A stretch of DNA of 64,000 bases from Aequorivita sp. CIP111184 (GCF_900489465.1 NZ_UEFQ01000024.1:434001-498000), one strand, 5' to 3'; positions 44,096 through 54,248 are shown, counted from the first letter of the stretch. Notes: generated by a model not told the origin, from the letters alone. Translations and numbers: made by a program.

Positions 44096-45169
44096 ATGAA
44101 GAAAATACTAGTAATACAAAACAAAAGAATTGGCGATGTACTAATCAGCTCTGTAATTGCCGAAAACATTAAAAAAGTGTTTCCAAAAAGCGAAGTTACC
44201 TATTTTGTGTATGATTATACAATAGGCGTATTGGAAAACAATCCTTTTATAGATCGCGTTATTTCGGTAAAAGAAAAGGAACTGAAGAAATTTTCGAAGC
44301 TTTTACAGACCATTTCAAAAATAAAAAAGGAAAATTACGACATCATTTTTGATCCGTATTCCAAGTTTCAAAGTAGAATGATCTGTCTTATTTCTGGGGC
44401 GGAATATCGTATCGGTTTTAAAAGAATAAAAAAGAAATTACGTCTTCCGTTCTATTCGCATCCCTTCAATTATATTCCAAGTCATACTATGTTCTGCGGC
44501 AAAGCCATTGAAAATAGAATAAAATTAGTACAATCGGTTTTTCCGATTGCCAAACCTGCTGATGAACCCTTAATTTATTTAACCGAGGAAGAAAAAAAAT
44601 ATCATCTTCCCAATAACGAAAACCTTCCCGTAATTATGCTTGGGGTTTTGGGCAGTACACCACAAAAATCTATGCCCTACCCTTACGTGGCGGAACTGAT
44701 AGATTATGTTGCCGAAAGTTATAACGTGAAAATACTTTTCAATTATGCTCCAAATCAAAAAGATGAGGCATTAAAAATTTATGAGCTGTGCAAAAACAAA
44801 GCACAGATAGATTTAAATATTTATGAAGATTCTATCCGGGGTTTTATAAAATTGATGAACAAATGTGATATGCTTATTGCTAATGAAGGTGGAAGCGTAC
44901 ACATTGCCAAAGCGCTACACAAACCTACTTTTACTGTATATTCCCCCTATATTGAAAAAGAGGATTGGAGTAGTTTTGAAGATCATATCCAGCACGAGTC
45001 TATCCATCTTTTAGAAGAAAAACCCGATTTATACACAGATTTTACACGGGAAGAAAGAAAAAAAATAGAGGAAAACCCTTCCGTAATGTACAACGAACTT
45101 ACTCCAGCATTAATTTTTGAAAAACTGAAACCTTTTCTGGCCCATCATTTAAAAAAGGCAAAAAAATAG
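44096..45169 (+). CDS. Glycosyltransferase family 9 (heptosyltransferase-type)
   Basis: 357 residues with GT-B fold. The start KKILVIQNKRIGDVLISSVIAENIK and the later MLIANEGGSVHIAKALHKPTFTVY (nucleotide-sugar site, E-G-G-S-V-H) are GT9 signatures. GT9 enzymes add heptose or similar residues to lipid A-Kdo. It converges with the fused GT2 gene (21 bases between stops). Confidence 0.92.
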   Translation: MKKILVIQNKRIGDVLISSVIAENIKKVFPKSEVTYFVYDYTIGVLENNPFIDRVISVKEKELKKFSKLLQTISKIKKENYDIIFDPYSKFQSRMICLISGAEYRIGFKRIKKKLRLPFYSHPFNYIPSHTMFCGKAIENRIKLVQSVFPIAKPADEPLIYLTEEEKKYHLPNNENLPVIMLGVLGSTPQKSMPYPYVAELIDYVAESYNVKILFNYAPNQKDEALKIYELCKNKAQIDLNIYEDSIRGFIKLMNKCDMLIANEGGSVHIAKALHKPTFTVYSPYIEKEDWSSFEDHIQHESIHLLEEKPDLYTDFTREERKKIEENPSVMYNELTPALIFEKLKPFLAHHLKKAKK

Positions 45170-45190
45170 CAACGGAAATTTTTCGGACAA

Positions 45191-46831
45191 TTATACCACT
45201 TCCTTTTTCTCAATTCCGTATTCAGTCCAAATACTTTTGTTCTTTTTGGTCTGTTTTCTAATTGCCTTGTTTTTCACAATCATATCGTCAGTTACATATC
45301 CGCGCGGATGATCTAAATGGATAGTTACCGTGCTATAGCGTATCTGCAATGGTTTTATACCTTTGTTCATAAGGCGTTCGCCAAGCTCGCGGTCCTCACC
45401 TCCGTATTGCATCCGTTCGTCAAAACCATTTACAGAAAGAATATCCCTACGCCAACCCGAAACATTGTTTCCGTCCCAAGTAGGGCTGGTAGGGGTTATT
45501 GCGTTAAGAAATTTTTCTTTTGTCTCGTTGGAGGTAAGCTTGTTTATTTTGAAACTTCTTTTTAGACCTTGTTTCACAAGCCATTTTGGATCAAAGCAGT
45601 CACGGGAAACTATATCTTCTTTTGTGATTTTATTTGAAAGTTCCATTGGAAGTTTCAAATAACCCGCTGAAAGAAAACAATCTGGCTTTCTGTGTTTTTT
45701 ATGGGTTTCCACAAAATCATATTTTGGAATGCAATCTCCATCAGTAAAAATAATATACTCCCCTTTGGAAGCTTGAATAGCTTTATTCAATATCATTGTC
45801 TTCCGAAATCCTTTGTCTTCCTGCCAAACGTGTGATATTTTTAGAGGAGAGTTCTTTTTAAAGGTTTCTATCATTTCCAAAGTGTCTGGAGTAGAACCGT
45901 CATCTGCAATTACTATTTCAAAATCTTTTTCGGTCTGATTTTCAAAACCCCACAAGGCCTTTTTTAACCATTCTGGTTGATTATATGTACTTACAATTAC
46001 AGATATGGATGGCATTTTTTGAATTCCATGTTCTGTCCAAAACCGCTCGCTTTTTTTTGTATCCTTCCGGATAGCAAGATTGCGCTCCAAAGATTCTTTG
46101 GTTTTATATCCACGGGCATGGTCCAGATGTAAGCAAATAGCTTTGTGTCTAATCTGTTTTGATTTTAACCCGTAATTTTCAAGTCTCTCGCCCAGTTCTC
46201 TATCTGGACCACCATATTGCATTCGCTCATCATAACCGTTTATTGCTAAAAGATCTTCCTTAAAAGCAGAAGAATTACAATTATTGAAACTGGCATTGGT
46301 GGGAGTTATCAAATCCAAAATAGTGGCAACTGTTGGGCCTGAATTCAATTTTAAGCTTTGTGTTCCCTTTAGCCTGTCGTGCTGTTTCAGCCACTTCACA
46401 TTAAAACAATTTCCTGTTTCAATATCTTCTTTGGAAATTGCTTCACTGGTTTTCATTGGCAACTTACAATAGCCACCAGAAAGGAAATATCCCTTTTCGG
46501 CAAATTTTGCATGTACCGAAACAAAATCTTTGCGCGGAATACAGTCGCCATCCGTAAACAAAATATACTCATATTTTGATTTTGTAATAGCATCGTTGAG
46601 AATACGCTGCCGGCGGTAGCCTTGATCTTCATGCCAAATATGACGTAGTGGCACAGTATATTTTTTCTGAAAAGATTCAATAAGCTCGCGTGTTTCGGTT
46701 TTTGAACCATCATCTGCTACTATTACTTCATAATTTTCATAATCTTGATACATATAGCCTTCCAGCACTTTTCTCAACCATTCTTCCGAATTGTAAGTAC
46801 TTATTATTACTGAAATTGATGGCATGCTCAT
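45191..46831 (-). CDS. Double-domain GT2 glycosyltransferase (fused tandem paralogs)
   Basis: 546 residues made of two similar GT-A transferases: residues 1-272 and 273-546, each opening MPSISVI(I/V)STYN and each carrying VADDGS or IADDGS, FTDGDCIP (DxD), and a C-terminal GGxDRELGERL region (galactosyltransferase C-domain type). Copy 1 ends WTEHGIQK and copy 2 starts with its own Met codon at 46015. Both active sites look intact, so one polypeptide could add two sugars. Starts at Met1 or Met3. Confidence 0.9.
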   Translation of the reverse strand: MSMPSISVIISTYNSEEWLRKVLEGYMYQDYENYEVIVADDGSKTETRELIESFQKKYTVPLRHIWHEDQGYRRQRILNDAITKSKYEYILFTDGDCIPRKDFVSVHAKFAEKGYFLSGGYCKLPMKTSEAISKEDIETGNCFNVKWLKQHDRLKGTQSLKLNSGPTVATILDLITPTNASFNNCNSSAFKEDLLAINGYDERMQYGGPDRELGERLENYGLKSKQIRHKAICLHLDHARGYKTKESLERNLAIRKDTKKSERFWTEHGIQKMPSISVIVSTYNQPEWLKKALWGFENQTEKDFEIVIADDGSTPDTLEMIETFKKNSPLKISHVWQEDKGFRKTMILNKAIQASKGEYIIFTDGDCIPKYDFVETHKKHRKPDCFLSAGYLKLPMELSNKITKEDIVSRDCFDPKWLVKQGLKRSFKINKLTSNETKEKFLNAITPTSPTWDGNNVSGWRRDILSVNGFDERMQYGGEDRELGERLMNKGIKPLQIRYSTVTIHLDHPRGYVTDDMIVKNKAIRKQTKKNKSIWTEYGIEKKEVV

Positions 46832-46841
46832 GAAAATATAT

Positions 46842-46874
46842 TTTGTGCAAAGATAATCTTATTTGCTAATTTTG
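46842..46874 (+). promoter_or_regulatory. Candidate promoter of the GT2 gene at 46880
   Basis: TTTG at 46842-46845, 21-base spacer, TAATTTTG at 46867-46874, then ATG 5 bases later, predicting a leaderless transcript. Confidence 0.5.
46848..46855 (-). promoter_or_regulatory. Candidate -7 box (TATCTTTG) of the fused GT2 gene
   Basis: Full TAnnTTTG match on the minus strand, 16 bases before its start. It lies inside the spacer of the opposite promoter, so the two overlap. Confidence 0.45.
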
Positions 46875-46879
46875 CGAAT

Positions 46880-47617
46880 ATGGTAAATCTTTCGGTAATA
46901 ATTCCCACTTTCAATGAAGAAGCTTTTGTAGAAGAAGCACTTAAAAGTATTTCTTTTGCTGATGAGATTATTGTGGTGGATTCCTTCAGCACCGACAAAA
47001 CTCCAGAGATTTCCAAAAAATATGCTACCAAATTTCTGCAACGCAAGTTTGACAATTTTTCCAACCAGAAAAATTTCGCATTAAAAGAAGCCACTGGAGA
47101 TTGGGTGCTTTTTTTGGATGCCGATGAAAGAATTCCGCAAAAATTAAAGGCCGAAATCCTTACAACCTTACAGCACCCAAAGCACGATGGTTATAAACTA
47201 AATTTCCCCCACTATTTTATGGATCGCTTTCTGTATCATCATAGCGATGATGTTTTACGCTTAGTAAAACGTGAAGGCGCAAATTTTACTGGGCTTGTCC
47301 ACGAAAAACTAAATTGTACAGGTTCTATAGGCAAGTTGAAAGCTATGGTTGAGCACTACACCTACAAAGGACTGCAAAATTACATATCAAAAAAAGAATC
47401 GTATGCATGGTTTCAAGCGGAACAACTTTTTGCAAAAGGAAAAAAAGTTACGTGGGGACATCTTTTAATTAAACCCACTTTCCGCTTTATAAAATCTTAC
47501 ATTATTCGTGGAAGCTATAAAGATGGAGTTCCCGGATTAACAATTGCAGCAATAAATGCCTATGGTGTTTTTTCAAGATATGTGAAACTGATGCTTTTGC
47601 AGAAAGGAATTCGTTGA
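46880..47617 (+). CDS. GT2 glycosyltransferase, WaaE/KdtX-like
   Basis: 245 residues. VNLSVIIPTFNEEAFVEEAL, VVDSFSTDKTPEI and WVLFLDADERIP are typical of the WaaE/KdtX branch that modifies the LPS inner core (beta-glucosyltransferase in enterobacteria). GANFTGLVHEKL and the C-terminal GSYKDGVPGLTIAAINAYGVF complete the family pattern. A second, similar protein is encoded at 48393. The sugar added here is not known. Confidence 0.9.
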   Translation: MVNLSVIIPTFNEEAFVEEALKSISFADEIIVVDSFSTDKTPEISKKYATKFLQRKFDNFSNQKNFALKEATGDWVLFLDADERIPQKLKAEILTTLQHPKHDGYKLNFPHYFMDRFLYHHSDDVLRLVKREGANFTGLVHEKLNCTGSIGKLKAMVEHYTYKGLQNYISKKESYAWFQAEQLFAKGKKVTWGHLLIKPTFRFIKSYIIRGSYKDGVPGLTIAAINAYGVFSRYVKLMLLQKGIR

Positions 47618-47628
47618 TTATTGACTGA

Positions 47629-48333
47629 TTAAAAAATCTTCCCAAACCTAATTTTCTGCCGAAACTTTAGCATTGAAAATTCTCCTTTCACGTCTATTCG
47701 TTCTATTTCAAAAGGTTTTTTAAATGGAAAATGATTTATTCGGTTGCCAATGCGCGCTCCAAATTGAATTCCATTTTGCGAAAGATTTTTTTTAAAAATT
47801 TCATTACTTCTTTTCTCTTTCGGAAACTTCCCAAAAGGATACGCCAAAACAGGTGAAAAATTCAACTCATTTTCAGAAACAAATTCCAAACAACGTCTAG
47901 TATCTGCTTCAATTTCGGCATTGGAAAGATCGGTGTATTTTTTATGGTAAAAGGAATGAAAACCGAGCTCCACAATTTTTGGATCGATTAATTTCAATTG
48001 ATCGGAAGTCATTATTTCCAACAAAGAAGTATTCCAACTGTCGGTTTTTCCCAAAAAGTCCAATGGCACAAAAAAAGTAGCTTTCAGCTTGTATTTTTTC
48101 AGCAAAGGAAGTGCCAATTCCAGTTGGCTTACATAGCCATCATCAAAAGTGATGACTATATTTTTTGCGTTGGGCAAGATTTTTAATTCTTGCAACTCCT
48201 TAAAATGATAGGTTCTGTAATCGTTATCGGATAAATACTTAAATTGTTTTTCAAGGTTTTTGGTAGAAATAGTTAAACCCTTTCCCTCTTTAACGGTAAC
48301 GTGGTGGTACATTAAAATAGGAAGTTTCGCCAT
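47629..48333 (-). CDS. Polysaccharide deacetylase family protein
   Basis: 234 residues from the ATG at 48333; an upstream TTG would add 15 residues with no function. PILMYHHVTVKEG, ITFDDGYVSQLE (metal-binding Asp pair) and KATFFVPLDFLG with a late LAYPFGKFP are NodB-type deacetylase motifs. There is no clear signal peptide. It probably deacetylates an LPS or surface sugar. Convergent with one GT2 gene, divergent from another. Confidence 0.85.
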   Translation of the reverse strand: MAKLPILMYHHVTVKEGKGLTISTKNLEKQFKYLSDNDYRTYHFKELQELKILPNAKNIVITFDDGYVSQLELALPLLKKYKLKATFFVPLDFLGKTDSWNTSLLEIMTSDQLKLIDPKIVELGFHSFYHKKYTDLSNAEIEADTRRCLEFVSENELNFSPVLAYPFGKFPKEKRSNEIFKKNLSQNGIQFGARIGNRINHFPFKKPFEIERIDVKGEFSMLKFRQKIRFGKIF

Positions 48334-48392
48334 AACGGTTTTCGAGTTTATAGCTGTAAAATTATTACTTTTACACAAACTACAAGCTGTTT

Positions 48393-49154
48393 TTGGAAAA
48401 CCCTGTAAAAATTACCGCTCTTGCCATTACCCTCAACGAGGCGCACAATATTGAAGGCTATATTAAAAGCCTTTGGTTTGCAGATGAAATTGTGGTTGTT
48501 GATTCATTCAGTAACGATGAAACGGTGGCTTTAGCTTCAAGGCACGAAAAAGTTAAGGTGCATCAACGCGTTTTTGACAATTTTTCAGCACAAAAGAATT
48601 TCGCCATTTCAAAAGCGAAAAATGATTGGGTCACTTTCTTTGATTTGGATGAGGAAATAACACCCGAACTCGCAAACGAAATTTTGGAAACCTTTAAAAA
48701 CCCAACTGCTGTTGCGTATTTAGTAAAAAGAGACTTTTATTTTATGGGCAAGCGTATAAAATACAGTGGCTTGCAGAATGATTATATTGTGCGTTTTTTC
48801 AACAAAAAGTATTGTCTATATAATGCAAATTTAGTTCACGAAACTTTGGAAACTGACGGAAAAACCGAAAATTTAAAAAACAGTCTACCACATCATACTT
48901 ATAAATCTTTTGATGATTATACCGCAAAAATGCATCAATACAGTGCGTTGCAAGCGGAAATGCTTTTCAAAAAAGGAAAGAGGCCTAATTATTATCATTT
49001 TTTGTTCAGACCTTTTTACAGATTTTGGAACCAATTTATTTTCCGTTTGGGTATTTTAGACGGGAAAGAAGGGTTCATTTTGGCGTATGTGAGCGCTTTT
49101 TCCGTGTTTAAGAGATATGTGAATCTTTGGCTTTTGCACAAAAAATTGAATTGA
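48393..49154 (+). CDS. GT2 glycosyltransferase, WaaE/KdtX-like (second)
   Basis: 253 residues, paralogous to the protein encoded at 46880: ITALAITLNEAHNIEGYIKS, VVDSFSNDETVAL, WVTFFDLDEEITPE, ending GILDGKEGFILAYVSAFSVFKRY. The start is TTG at 48393 (no nearby ATG). The gene is followed by the CDP-glycerol transferase-like gene after 6 bases, so the two form an operon. Confidence 0.88.
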   Translation: MENPVKITALAITLNEAHNIEGYIKSLWFADEIVVVDSFSNDETVALASRHEKVKVHQRVFDNFSAQKNFAISKAKNDWVTFFDLDEEITPELANEILETFKNPTAVAYLVKRDFYFMGKRIKYSGLQNDYIVRFFNKKYCLYNANLVHETLETDGKTENLKNSLPHHTYKSFDDYTAKMHQYSALQAEMLFKKGKRPNYYHFLFRPFYRFWNQFIFRLGILDGKEGFILAYVSAFSVFKRYVNLWLLHKKLN

Positions 49155-49160
49155 AAATAT

Positions 49161-50297
49161 ATGAAGGGAAACCACAAAATAGCAATCATCTTTCTGGATG
49201 AAATCCATCATATTTACCATTTTACAAGTATTGCCGTAGAGCTTTCAAAAAACAATGAAGTTCATTTACTCACCCATCCCGGAAAACAGGAGTTTCTTTA
49301 TAAAACCTTAAAAAATCTCAATGGCGAAAATGTAATTGTAGAAAAACTACAAACCTCACTTTTTAGAGCCTTTACCGACAAGTTAAAAAATAGAAAACTG
49401 CCGCGTAAAGGGTTTTGGGTGAAGAAACACCAAAATTATATACTCAATAATTTTGATGCCGTTATTTTCACGGATTATTTTCACCATTATTTATTGGAAG
49501 CCCGCGGCCAAAGAAATAAACCTAAGTTTATTAAAGTTCCGCACGGATTGCCCGGAAGAGGATATAGCTATAATAAAGAGCTTCTTGATTTTGATTTTCA
49601 ATTGTTATATGGCAATTTTCACGTTGAACAAATGGAGGAAAAAAAATTATTATCAAAGAATTGGGCCGTTGCCGGATTTCCCAAGTTAGACGTAATAGAA
49701 AAATCGAATATTGAGCCTATATTTTCTGATGAAAAAACAACAGTAATTTACAATCCGCATTTTGAGCCCGCACTTTCTTCGTGGCCTTTAATAGGTTTGG
49801 AAATTCTGGAATTCTTTTATAATTCAAAAAAATACAACCTTATCTTCGCACCACACATCAACCTTTTCAATAAACTTGGGGTTGACAATAATTCTACAGT
49901 TCCCGAAAAATATTTTACTGCAAAAAATATACATATTGACTTGGGCAGTGAAAAAAGCGTGAATATGGCCTATGTGAACGAAGCTGATATTTATCTGGGC
50001 GATGTATCCAGCCAAGTATTTGAATTTATAATAAATCCAAGACCCTGCATATTTCTCAATCCTAAAAAGGTGAAGTTTAAAGGCGACATAAATTATCGTT
50101 TTTGGAGTTGCGGAAAAATAATCAAAAAAGTGGGCAAGTTGCCAAAAGCGCTTAAAAAAGCCCCGAAACAATTTAATAAAAAATACAGAGAGATTCAGCA
50201 AAAAATGAACTCAGAGAATTTTCATATTGAGGAAGGATCTACTGCTTCACAACTTGCTGCTACTGCGATAACTGAATATTTGGACAGAAGTCTATAA
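49161..50297 (+). CDS. CDP-glycerol glycerophosphotransferase-like GT-B enzyme
   Basis: 378 residues. YNPHFEPALSSWPLIG, IFAPHINLFNK and YLGDVSSQVFEFIINPRPCIFLN resemble the TagB/TagF domain that transfers glycerol phosphate or similar groups from CDP-activated donors in surface polymers. No membrane helix is obvious. It overlaps the convergent GT2 gene by 6 bases at their 3' ends. Donor and acceptor are unknown. Confidence 0.78.
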   Translation: MKGNHKIAIIFLDEIHHIYHFTSIAVELSKNNEVHLLTHPGKQEFLYKTLKNLNGENVIVEKLQTSLFRAFTDKLKNRKLPRKGFWVKKHQNYILNNFDAVIFTDYFHHYLLEARGQRNKPKFIKVPHGLPGRGYSYNKELLDFDFQLLYGNFHVEQMEEKKLLSKNWAVAGFPKLDVIEKSNIEPIFSDEKTTVIYNPHFEPALSSWPLIGLEILEFFYNSKKYNLIFAPHINLFNKLGVDNNSTVPEKYFTAKNIHIDLGSEKSVNMAYVNEADIYLGDVSSQVFEFIINPRPCIFLNPKKVKFKGDINYRFWSCGKIIKKVGKLPKALKKAPKQFNKKYREIQQKMNSENFHIEEGSTASQLAATAITEYLDRSL

Positions 50298-51077
50298 ATA
50301 TTTAGTAATTCCATTCTCACAACGTTTCACTTTGTTTTTCTGTGTTTGTAACTGCAAGGAATCGTTAATCTCAAAACGGCTTTGGTCTTTAACCAAATGC
50401 CAAATGTGATAAATAATACCGCGGTACCGCAAGCGTTTCCCCATTACACCAGAGTTCAATAGGCGAATAACCATTTCAGAATCTTCCCTGCCCCACCCTT
50501 CAAAATCTTCATTATAGCCGTTAATAGCTATAAAATCTTTTTTCCAGAATGATAGATTGCAGCCGCGCAACTTTGTGGAAAGCTCATTGCTGGCTTTATA
50601 AGTACTACTTAAAATCGGGATCCGCATCGCCCGTGTGCGTTTTTTTATGCCTTTTGAATAAAAACCGAAATTTATGGTTCCCCTTTCAAAAAGCTCTTTT
50701 AAAAAACCTTGTTGGATGTTTACGCGACTCCCAAAAAGAAACTGATTATTTTCTGCCATTTTTTGATGATCCTTCACAAAATCTGAATGCATTATACAAT
50801 CCCCGTCAATCTGCACAATATAATCGCCCGCAGCAACCGCAATTGCTTTATTTAAGATTTTTGATCTTCTAAAACCTTTATCCTCATGCCATACATGAAC
50901 AACTTTGATGAGCGTTTTCATTTTAAAATTTTCAATCAATTTTTTAGTTTCTTCCTTTGAACCATCATCAGCGATAAGTATTTCAAATGGCTGAACACTT
51001 TGCCTTTCGGCACTTTTTAGCACTAAGCCCAGCGCTTCGGGCCAATTATAGGTTGAAATTAACAATGAAGTTTTCAT
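50292..51077 (-). CDS. GT2 glycosyltransferase, same family as the fused enzyme
   Basis: 261 residues, single-domain version of each half of the enzyme at 45191-46831: KTSLLISTYNWPEALGLVL, LIADDGSKEETK, HEDKGFRRSKILNKAI, QIDGDCIMHSDF and the C-terminal EGWGREDSEMVIRLLNSG. It is likely to add a core sugar. Its presence suggests that the fused gene arose from a family amplified in this cluster. Confidence 0.9.
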   Translation of the reverse strand: MKTSLLISTYNWPEALGLVLKSAERQSVQPFEILIADDGSKEETKKLIENFKMKTLIKVVHVWHEDKGFRRSKILNKAIAVAAGDYIVQIDGDCIMHSDFVKDHQKMAENNQFLFGSRVNIQQGFLKELFERGTINFGFYSKGIKKRTRAMRIPILSSTYKASNELSTKLRGCNLSFWKKDFIAINGYNEDFEGWGREDSEMVIRLLNSGVMGKRLRYRGIIYHIWHLVKDQSRFEINDSLQLQTQKNKVKRCENGITKYL

Positions 51078-51203
51078 TATAAGCTAAATTTTCCTCAAAT
51101 ATAGCCAATTAATATAACCAGCTTTTGCAATAAAGTTTAATTGAATTCGTCAAGGATTTTAAGTGTTTTTTGAAGTACTTTGCACTTTTAAACGTGAAGC
51201 CGT

Positions 51204-51770
51204 ATGACACAAGAAGACGAAATAAAAAATCTGGTAACCATCCTTAAACGAGGAGGAATAATACTTTATCCAACAGATACCGTATGGGGAATAGGCTGTG
51301 ACGCCACAAACTATCAAGCGATTGAAAAAGTTTTTCAACTAAAAAAACGCGCCGAAAGTAAATCTATGATTTGCTTGGTGAGCGATTTTAAAATGCTCAA
51401 CCAGTATATTGAAAATGTGCCAGAAGTAGCCTACGATATTTTGAAGTATGCTAAAAAACCCACTACAATAATTTATGATCGCCCGCTTCATGTGGCAGAA
51501 AACCTTATTGCCGAAGACAATTCATTGGCCATTCGTGTAACCAAAGATGCATTCTGCAAGAAACTAATTCAAAAATTCAGAAAACCTATAGTTTCAACAT
51601 CTGCAAATTTCAGCAGTGCAAAAACTCCACAAAGCTTTGCCGAAATAGACCCTTTAATTTTGGAAGGAGTGGACTATGTTGTAAATTTGCATCAGGAAAA
51701 AAAATCAGGAAAACCCTCTGCCATTATTAAGTTGAAAAATGATGGTTCGGTAAGGGTAATTCGACAATAA
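51204..51770 (+). CDS. tsaC: Threonylcarbamoyl-AMP synthase (YrdC/Sua5 family)
   Basis: 188 residues. Makes L-threonylcarbamoyladenylate for the t6A modification of tRNAs reading ANN codons. [29 protein letters not shown] and [12 protein letters not shown] are the YrdC signatures. Only the YrdC domain is present. It precedes the CCA transferase gene by 4 bases, giving a tRNA-maturation operon. Confidence 0.93.
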   Translation: MTQEDEIKNLVTILKRGGIILYPTDTVWGIGCDATNYQAIEKVFQLKKRAESKSMICLVSDFKMLNQYIENVPEVAYDILKYAKKPTTIIYDRPLHVAENLIAEDNSLAIRVTKDAFCKKLIQKFRKPIVSTSANFSSAKTPQSFAEIDPLILEGVDYVVNLHQEKKSGKPSAIIKLKNDGSVRVIRQ

Positions 51771-51774
51771 AAAA

Positions 51775-53193
51775 ATGCCACAATACCCAACAGCACTTCA
51801 AAATCCCGTTTTTAGAACTATCTCAAAAGCTTCCAAAAATCTAAATATGGAAAGCTATGTAATTGGCGGTTACGTTCGCGATTTTCTATTGAAACGAGGC
51901 GAAGCAAAAGATATAGACATAGTTGCCGTTGGAAGCGGAATAGATTTAGCTGAGGAAGTTTCAAAATTATTACCCGGAAAACCAAAGGTTTCAGTCTTCA
52001 AAACCTACGGCACCGCAATGCTTAAAAGTGGAGGAATAGAACTGGAATTTGTTGGGGCTCGAAAAGAATCCTACTCTGAGGAAAGCCGAAATCCTGCAGT
52101 TGAAAACGGTACTTTAGAAGACGACCAAAACCGCCGTGATTTTACAATAAACGCTTTAGCCCTTAACTTGAGTGATAACAATTTTGGAGAGTTGCTCGAT
52201 CCCTTCAACGGTATTGAAGATCTTCAGAAAAAGATAATCAGAACACCGCTCGATCCAGACATTACCTATAGTGACGATCCATTGCGTATGCTTCGTGCCA
52301 TTCGTTTTGCATCGCAATTGGATTTTATAATTGAAAAGGATTCTTTGCAAGCAATTACCAGAAATGCTGAACGCATTAAAATCATCTCCAAAGAACGTAT
52401 TGTAGACGAGTTGAACAAAATTTTGCTTTCAGAAGTTCCTTCAAAAGGATTCGGTCTTTTGCACAAAACGGGATTACTCCCTTTTATTTTACCAGAATTG
52501 GTAGCACTGCAAGGCATTGACGAAAAAGAAGGTCAAACGCATAAAGACAATTTTTGGCACACACTAGAAGTTGTTGATAATATTTCAAAAGCAACAGACG
52601 ATCTATGGCTACGCTGGGCAGCATTACTACACGATATAGGAAAAGCACCGACGAAACGATTTGACAAAAAACTGGGCTGGACCTTTCACACGCACGAATT
52701 TGTGGGTGCAAAAATGGTTTATAAGCTTTTCAAACGCTTGAAAATGCCACTGAACGAAAAGATGAAGTTCGTCCAAAAAATGGTTTTAATGAGCTCCCGT
52801 CCTATTGTTTTGGCGAGCGATGTAACTGATAGTGCCGTACGCCGATTGATTTTTGACGCGGGTGAAAATGTGGAAGATCTAATGACGCTTTGTGAAGCTG
52901 ATATTACAACCAAAAATCCAAAAAAGTTTAAGAAATATCACGCTAATTTCCAATTGGTGCGCGATAAAATTGTGGAAGTGGAAGAACGCGATCAAGTTCG
53001 AAACTTTCAGCCGCCAGTAACCGGCGAAGAGATTATGGAAACCTTCAACTTAAAACCATCTCGCGAAATTGGTATTATAAAAGACGCCATAAAAGAAGCA
53101 ATCCTTGAAGGCGAAATTCCCAATGAATATGAAGCCGCAAAAGAGTTTATGTTGACGAAAGGAGCGGCCATTGGACTTAAGTCAATTAAATAA
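51775..53193 (+). CDS. CCA tRNA nucleotidyltransferase with HD domain
   Basis: 472 residues. Adds or repairs the CCA end of tRNA. The class II head has [11 protein letters not shown] and [19 protein letters not shown] and [17 protein letters not shown] follow; an HD phosphohydrolase domain ([21 protein letters not shown]) lies at about 255-340. The HD domain is usual in the Bacteroidota form. Coupled to tsaC. Confidence 0.95.
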   Translation: MPQYPTALQNPVFRTISKASKNLNMESYVIGGYVRDFLLKRGEAKDIDIVAVGSGIDLAEEVSKLLPGKPKVSVFKTYGTAMLKSGGIELEFVGARKESYSEESRNPAVENGTLEDDQNRRDFTINALALNLSDNNFGELLDPFNGIEDLQKKIIRTPLDPDITYSDDPLRMLRAIRFASQLDFIIEKDSLQAITRNAERIKIISKERIVDELNKILLSEVPSKGFGLLHKTGLLPFILPELVALQGIDEKEGQTHKDNFWHTLEVVDNISKATDDLWLRWAALLHDIGKAPTKRFDKKLGWTFHTHEFVGAKMVYKLFKRLKMPLNEKMKFVQKMVLMSSRPIVLASDVTDSAVRRLIFDAGENVEDLMTLCEADITTKNPKKFKKYHANFQLVRDKIVEVEERDQVRNFQPPVTGEEIMETFNLKPSREIGIIKDAIKEAILEGEIPNEYEAAKEFMLTKGAAIGLKSIK

Positions 53194-53234
53194 TAAGCAG
53201 TAGCAGTGTTCAGTAAAAAATAATTGTATCAACA

Positions 53235-54248
53235 GTGAAAGACAACAAAAAAGTAATCTATTGGCTCCTCACAGGATGTTTCATGATTTTTGTGATGGTG
53301 GTAGTAGGTGGTATCACGCGGCTTACCCATTCTGGGTTATCAATTTCCAGTTATAAACTTATTTCAGGTACGCTGCCGCCTTTAAATGAAGCACAGTGGA
53401 TTGCGGAATTTGATCATTACAAACAATTTCCCGAATACCAAAAACTGAACAATCATTTCAGTTTAAAGGATTTTAAGGATATTTATTTCTGGGAGTGGTT
53501 TCACCGCCTGTTGGGCAGACTTTTGGGCGTTGTTTTCATCATTCCTTTTTTATATTTTTTACTGAAAAAACAACTCACTAAACCCACCATAAAAAAAGCT
53601 ATAATTTTAATGTGCCTAGGTGCATTTCAAGGATTTTTGGGCTGGTATATGGTTAAAAGCGGCTTGGTAGACAGACCCGATGTGAGTCACTATCGGCTCG
53701 CAATGCACTTAACCACAGCATTTATAACTTTCTCTTATACCTTTTGGGTGGCGATGGATTTAATCTATCCTGTAAAAAAAGAAATAAATAAACACATCCG
53801 AAACATCATCCGCTTTGGAATGGCAGTCCTGCTCATCCAAATTATTTGGGGTGCTTTTGTGGCAGGGCTTGATGCCGGTTGGATTCATAACCATTGGCCA
53901 CTAATGAATGATGGTGAATGGATGCACGAAACCGTTACAACGGAGCAAGTCCCGGTGTGGAAAAATTTTGTGGAAGGCAAAAGTGGTGTTCAGTTTGTTC
54001 ACAGATATATGGCTTATGCTGTAGTGGGAATCATTTTCTTTATATGGTACAAAACTCGAAAATTACAGCTCACCTTACCACAGAAAAACGGAATAAATGT
54101 ATTATTGCTTTTGGTTTTGGTACAGTTCACTTTAGGCGTTTTCACGCTTATACTGCAAGTGCCCGTAGTTTTGGGAGTTTTGCATCAAGTAACCGCATTT
54201 TTCCTGCTTGCCGCAATGACTTTTGTTTTACATAGATTCAGCAAATAA
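53235..54248 (+). CDS. Heme A synthase, COX15/CtaA family
   Basis: 337 residues, about eight helices, start GTG. Converts heme O to heme A for cytochrome oxidase. Conserved His motifs are seen: GGITRLTHSGLSIS, WFHRLLGRLLG, HLTTAFITF and FVHRYMAYAVV, with a late LHQVTAFFLL. No oxidase genes lie nearby. It follows the CCA gene by 41 bases and has no obvious promoter of its own. Confidence 0.93.
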   Translation: MKDNKKVIYWLLTGCFMIFVMVVVGGITRLTHSGLSISSYKLISGTLPPLNEAQWIAEFDHYKQFPEYQKLNNHFSLKDFKDIYFWEWFHRLLGRLLGVVFIIPFLYFLLKKQLTKPTIKKAIILMCLGAFQGFLGWYMVKSGLVDRPDVSHYRLAMHLTTAFITFSYTFWVAMDLIYPVKKEINKHIRNIIRFGMAVLLIQIIWGAFVAGLDAGWIHNHWPLMNDGEWMHETVTTEQVPVWKNFVEGKSGVQFVHRYMAYAVVGIIFFIWYKTRKLQLTLPQKNGINVLLLLVLVQFTLGVFTLILQVPVVLGVLHQVTAFFLLAAMTFVLHRFSK

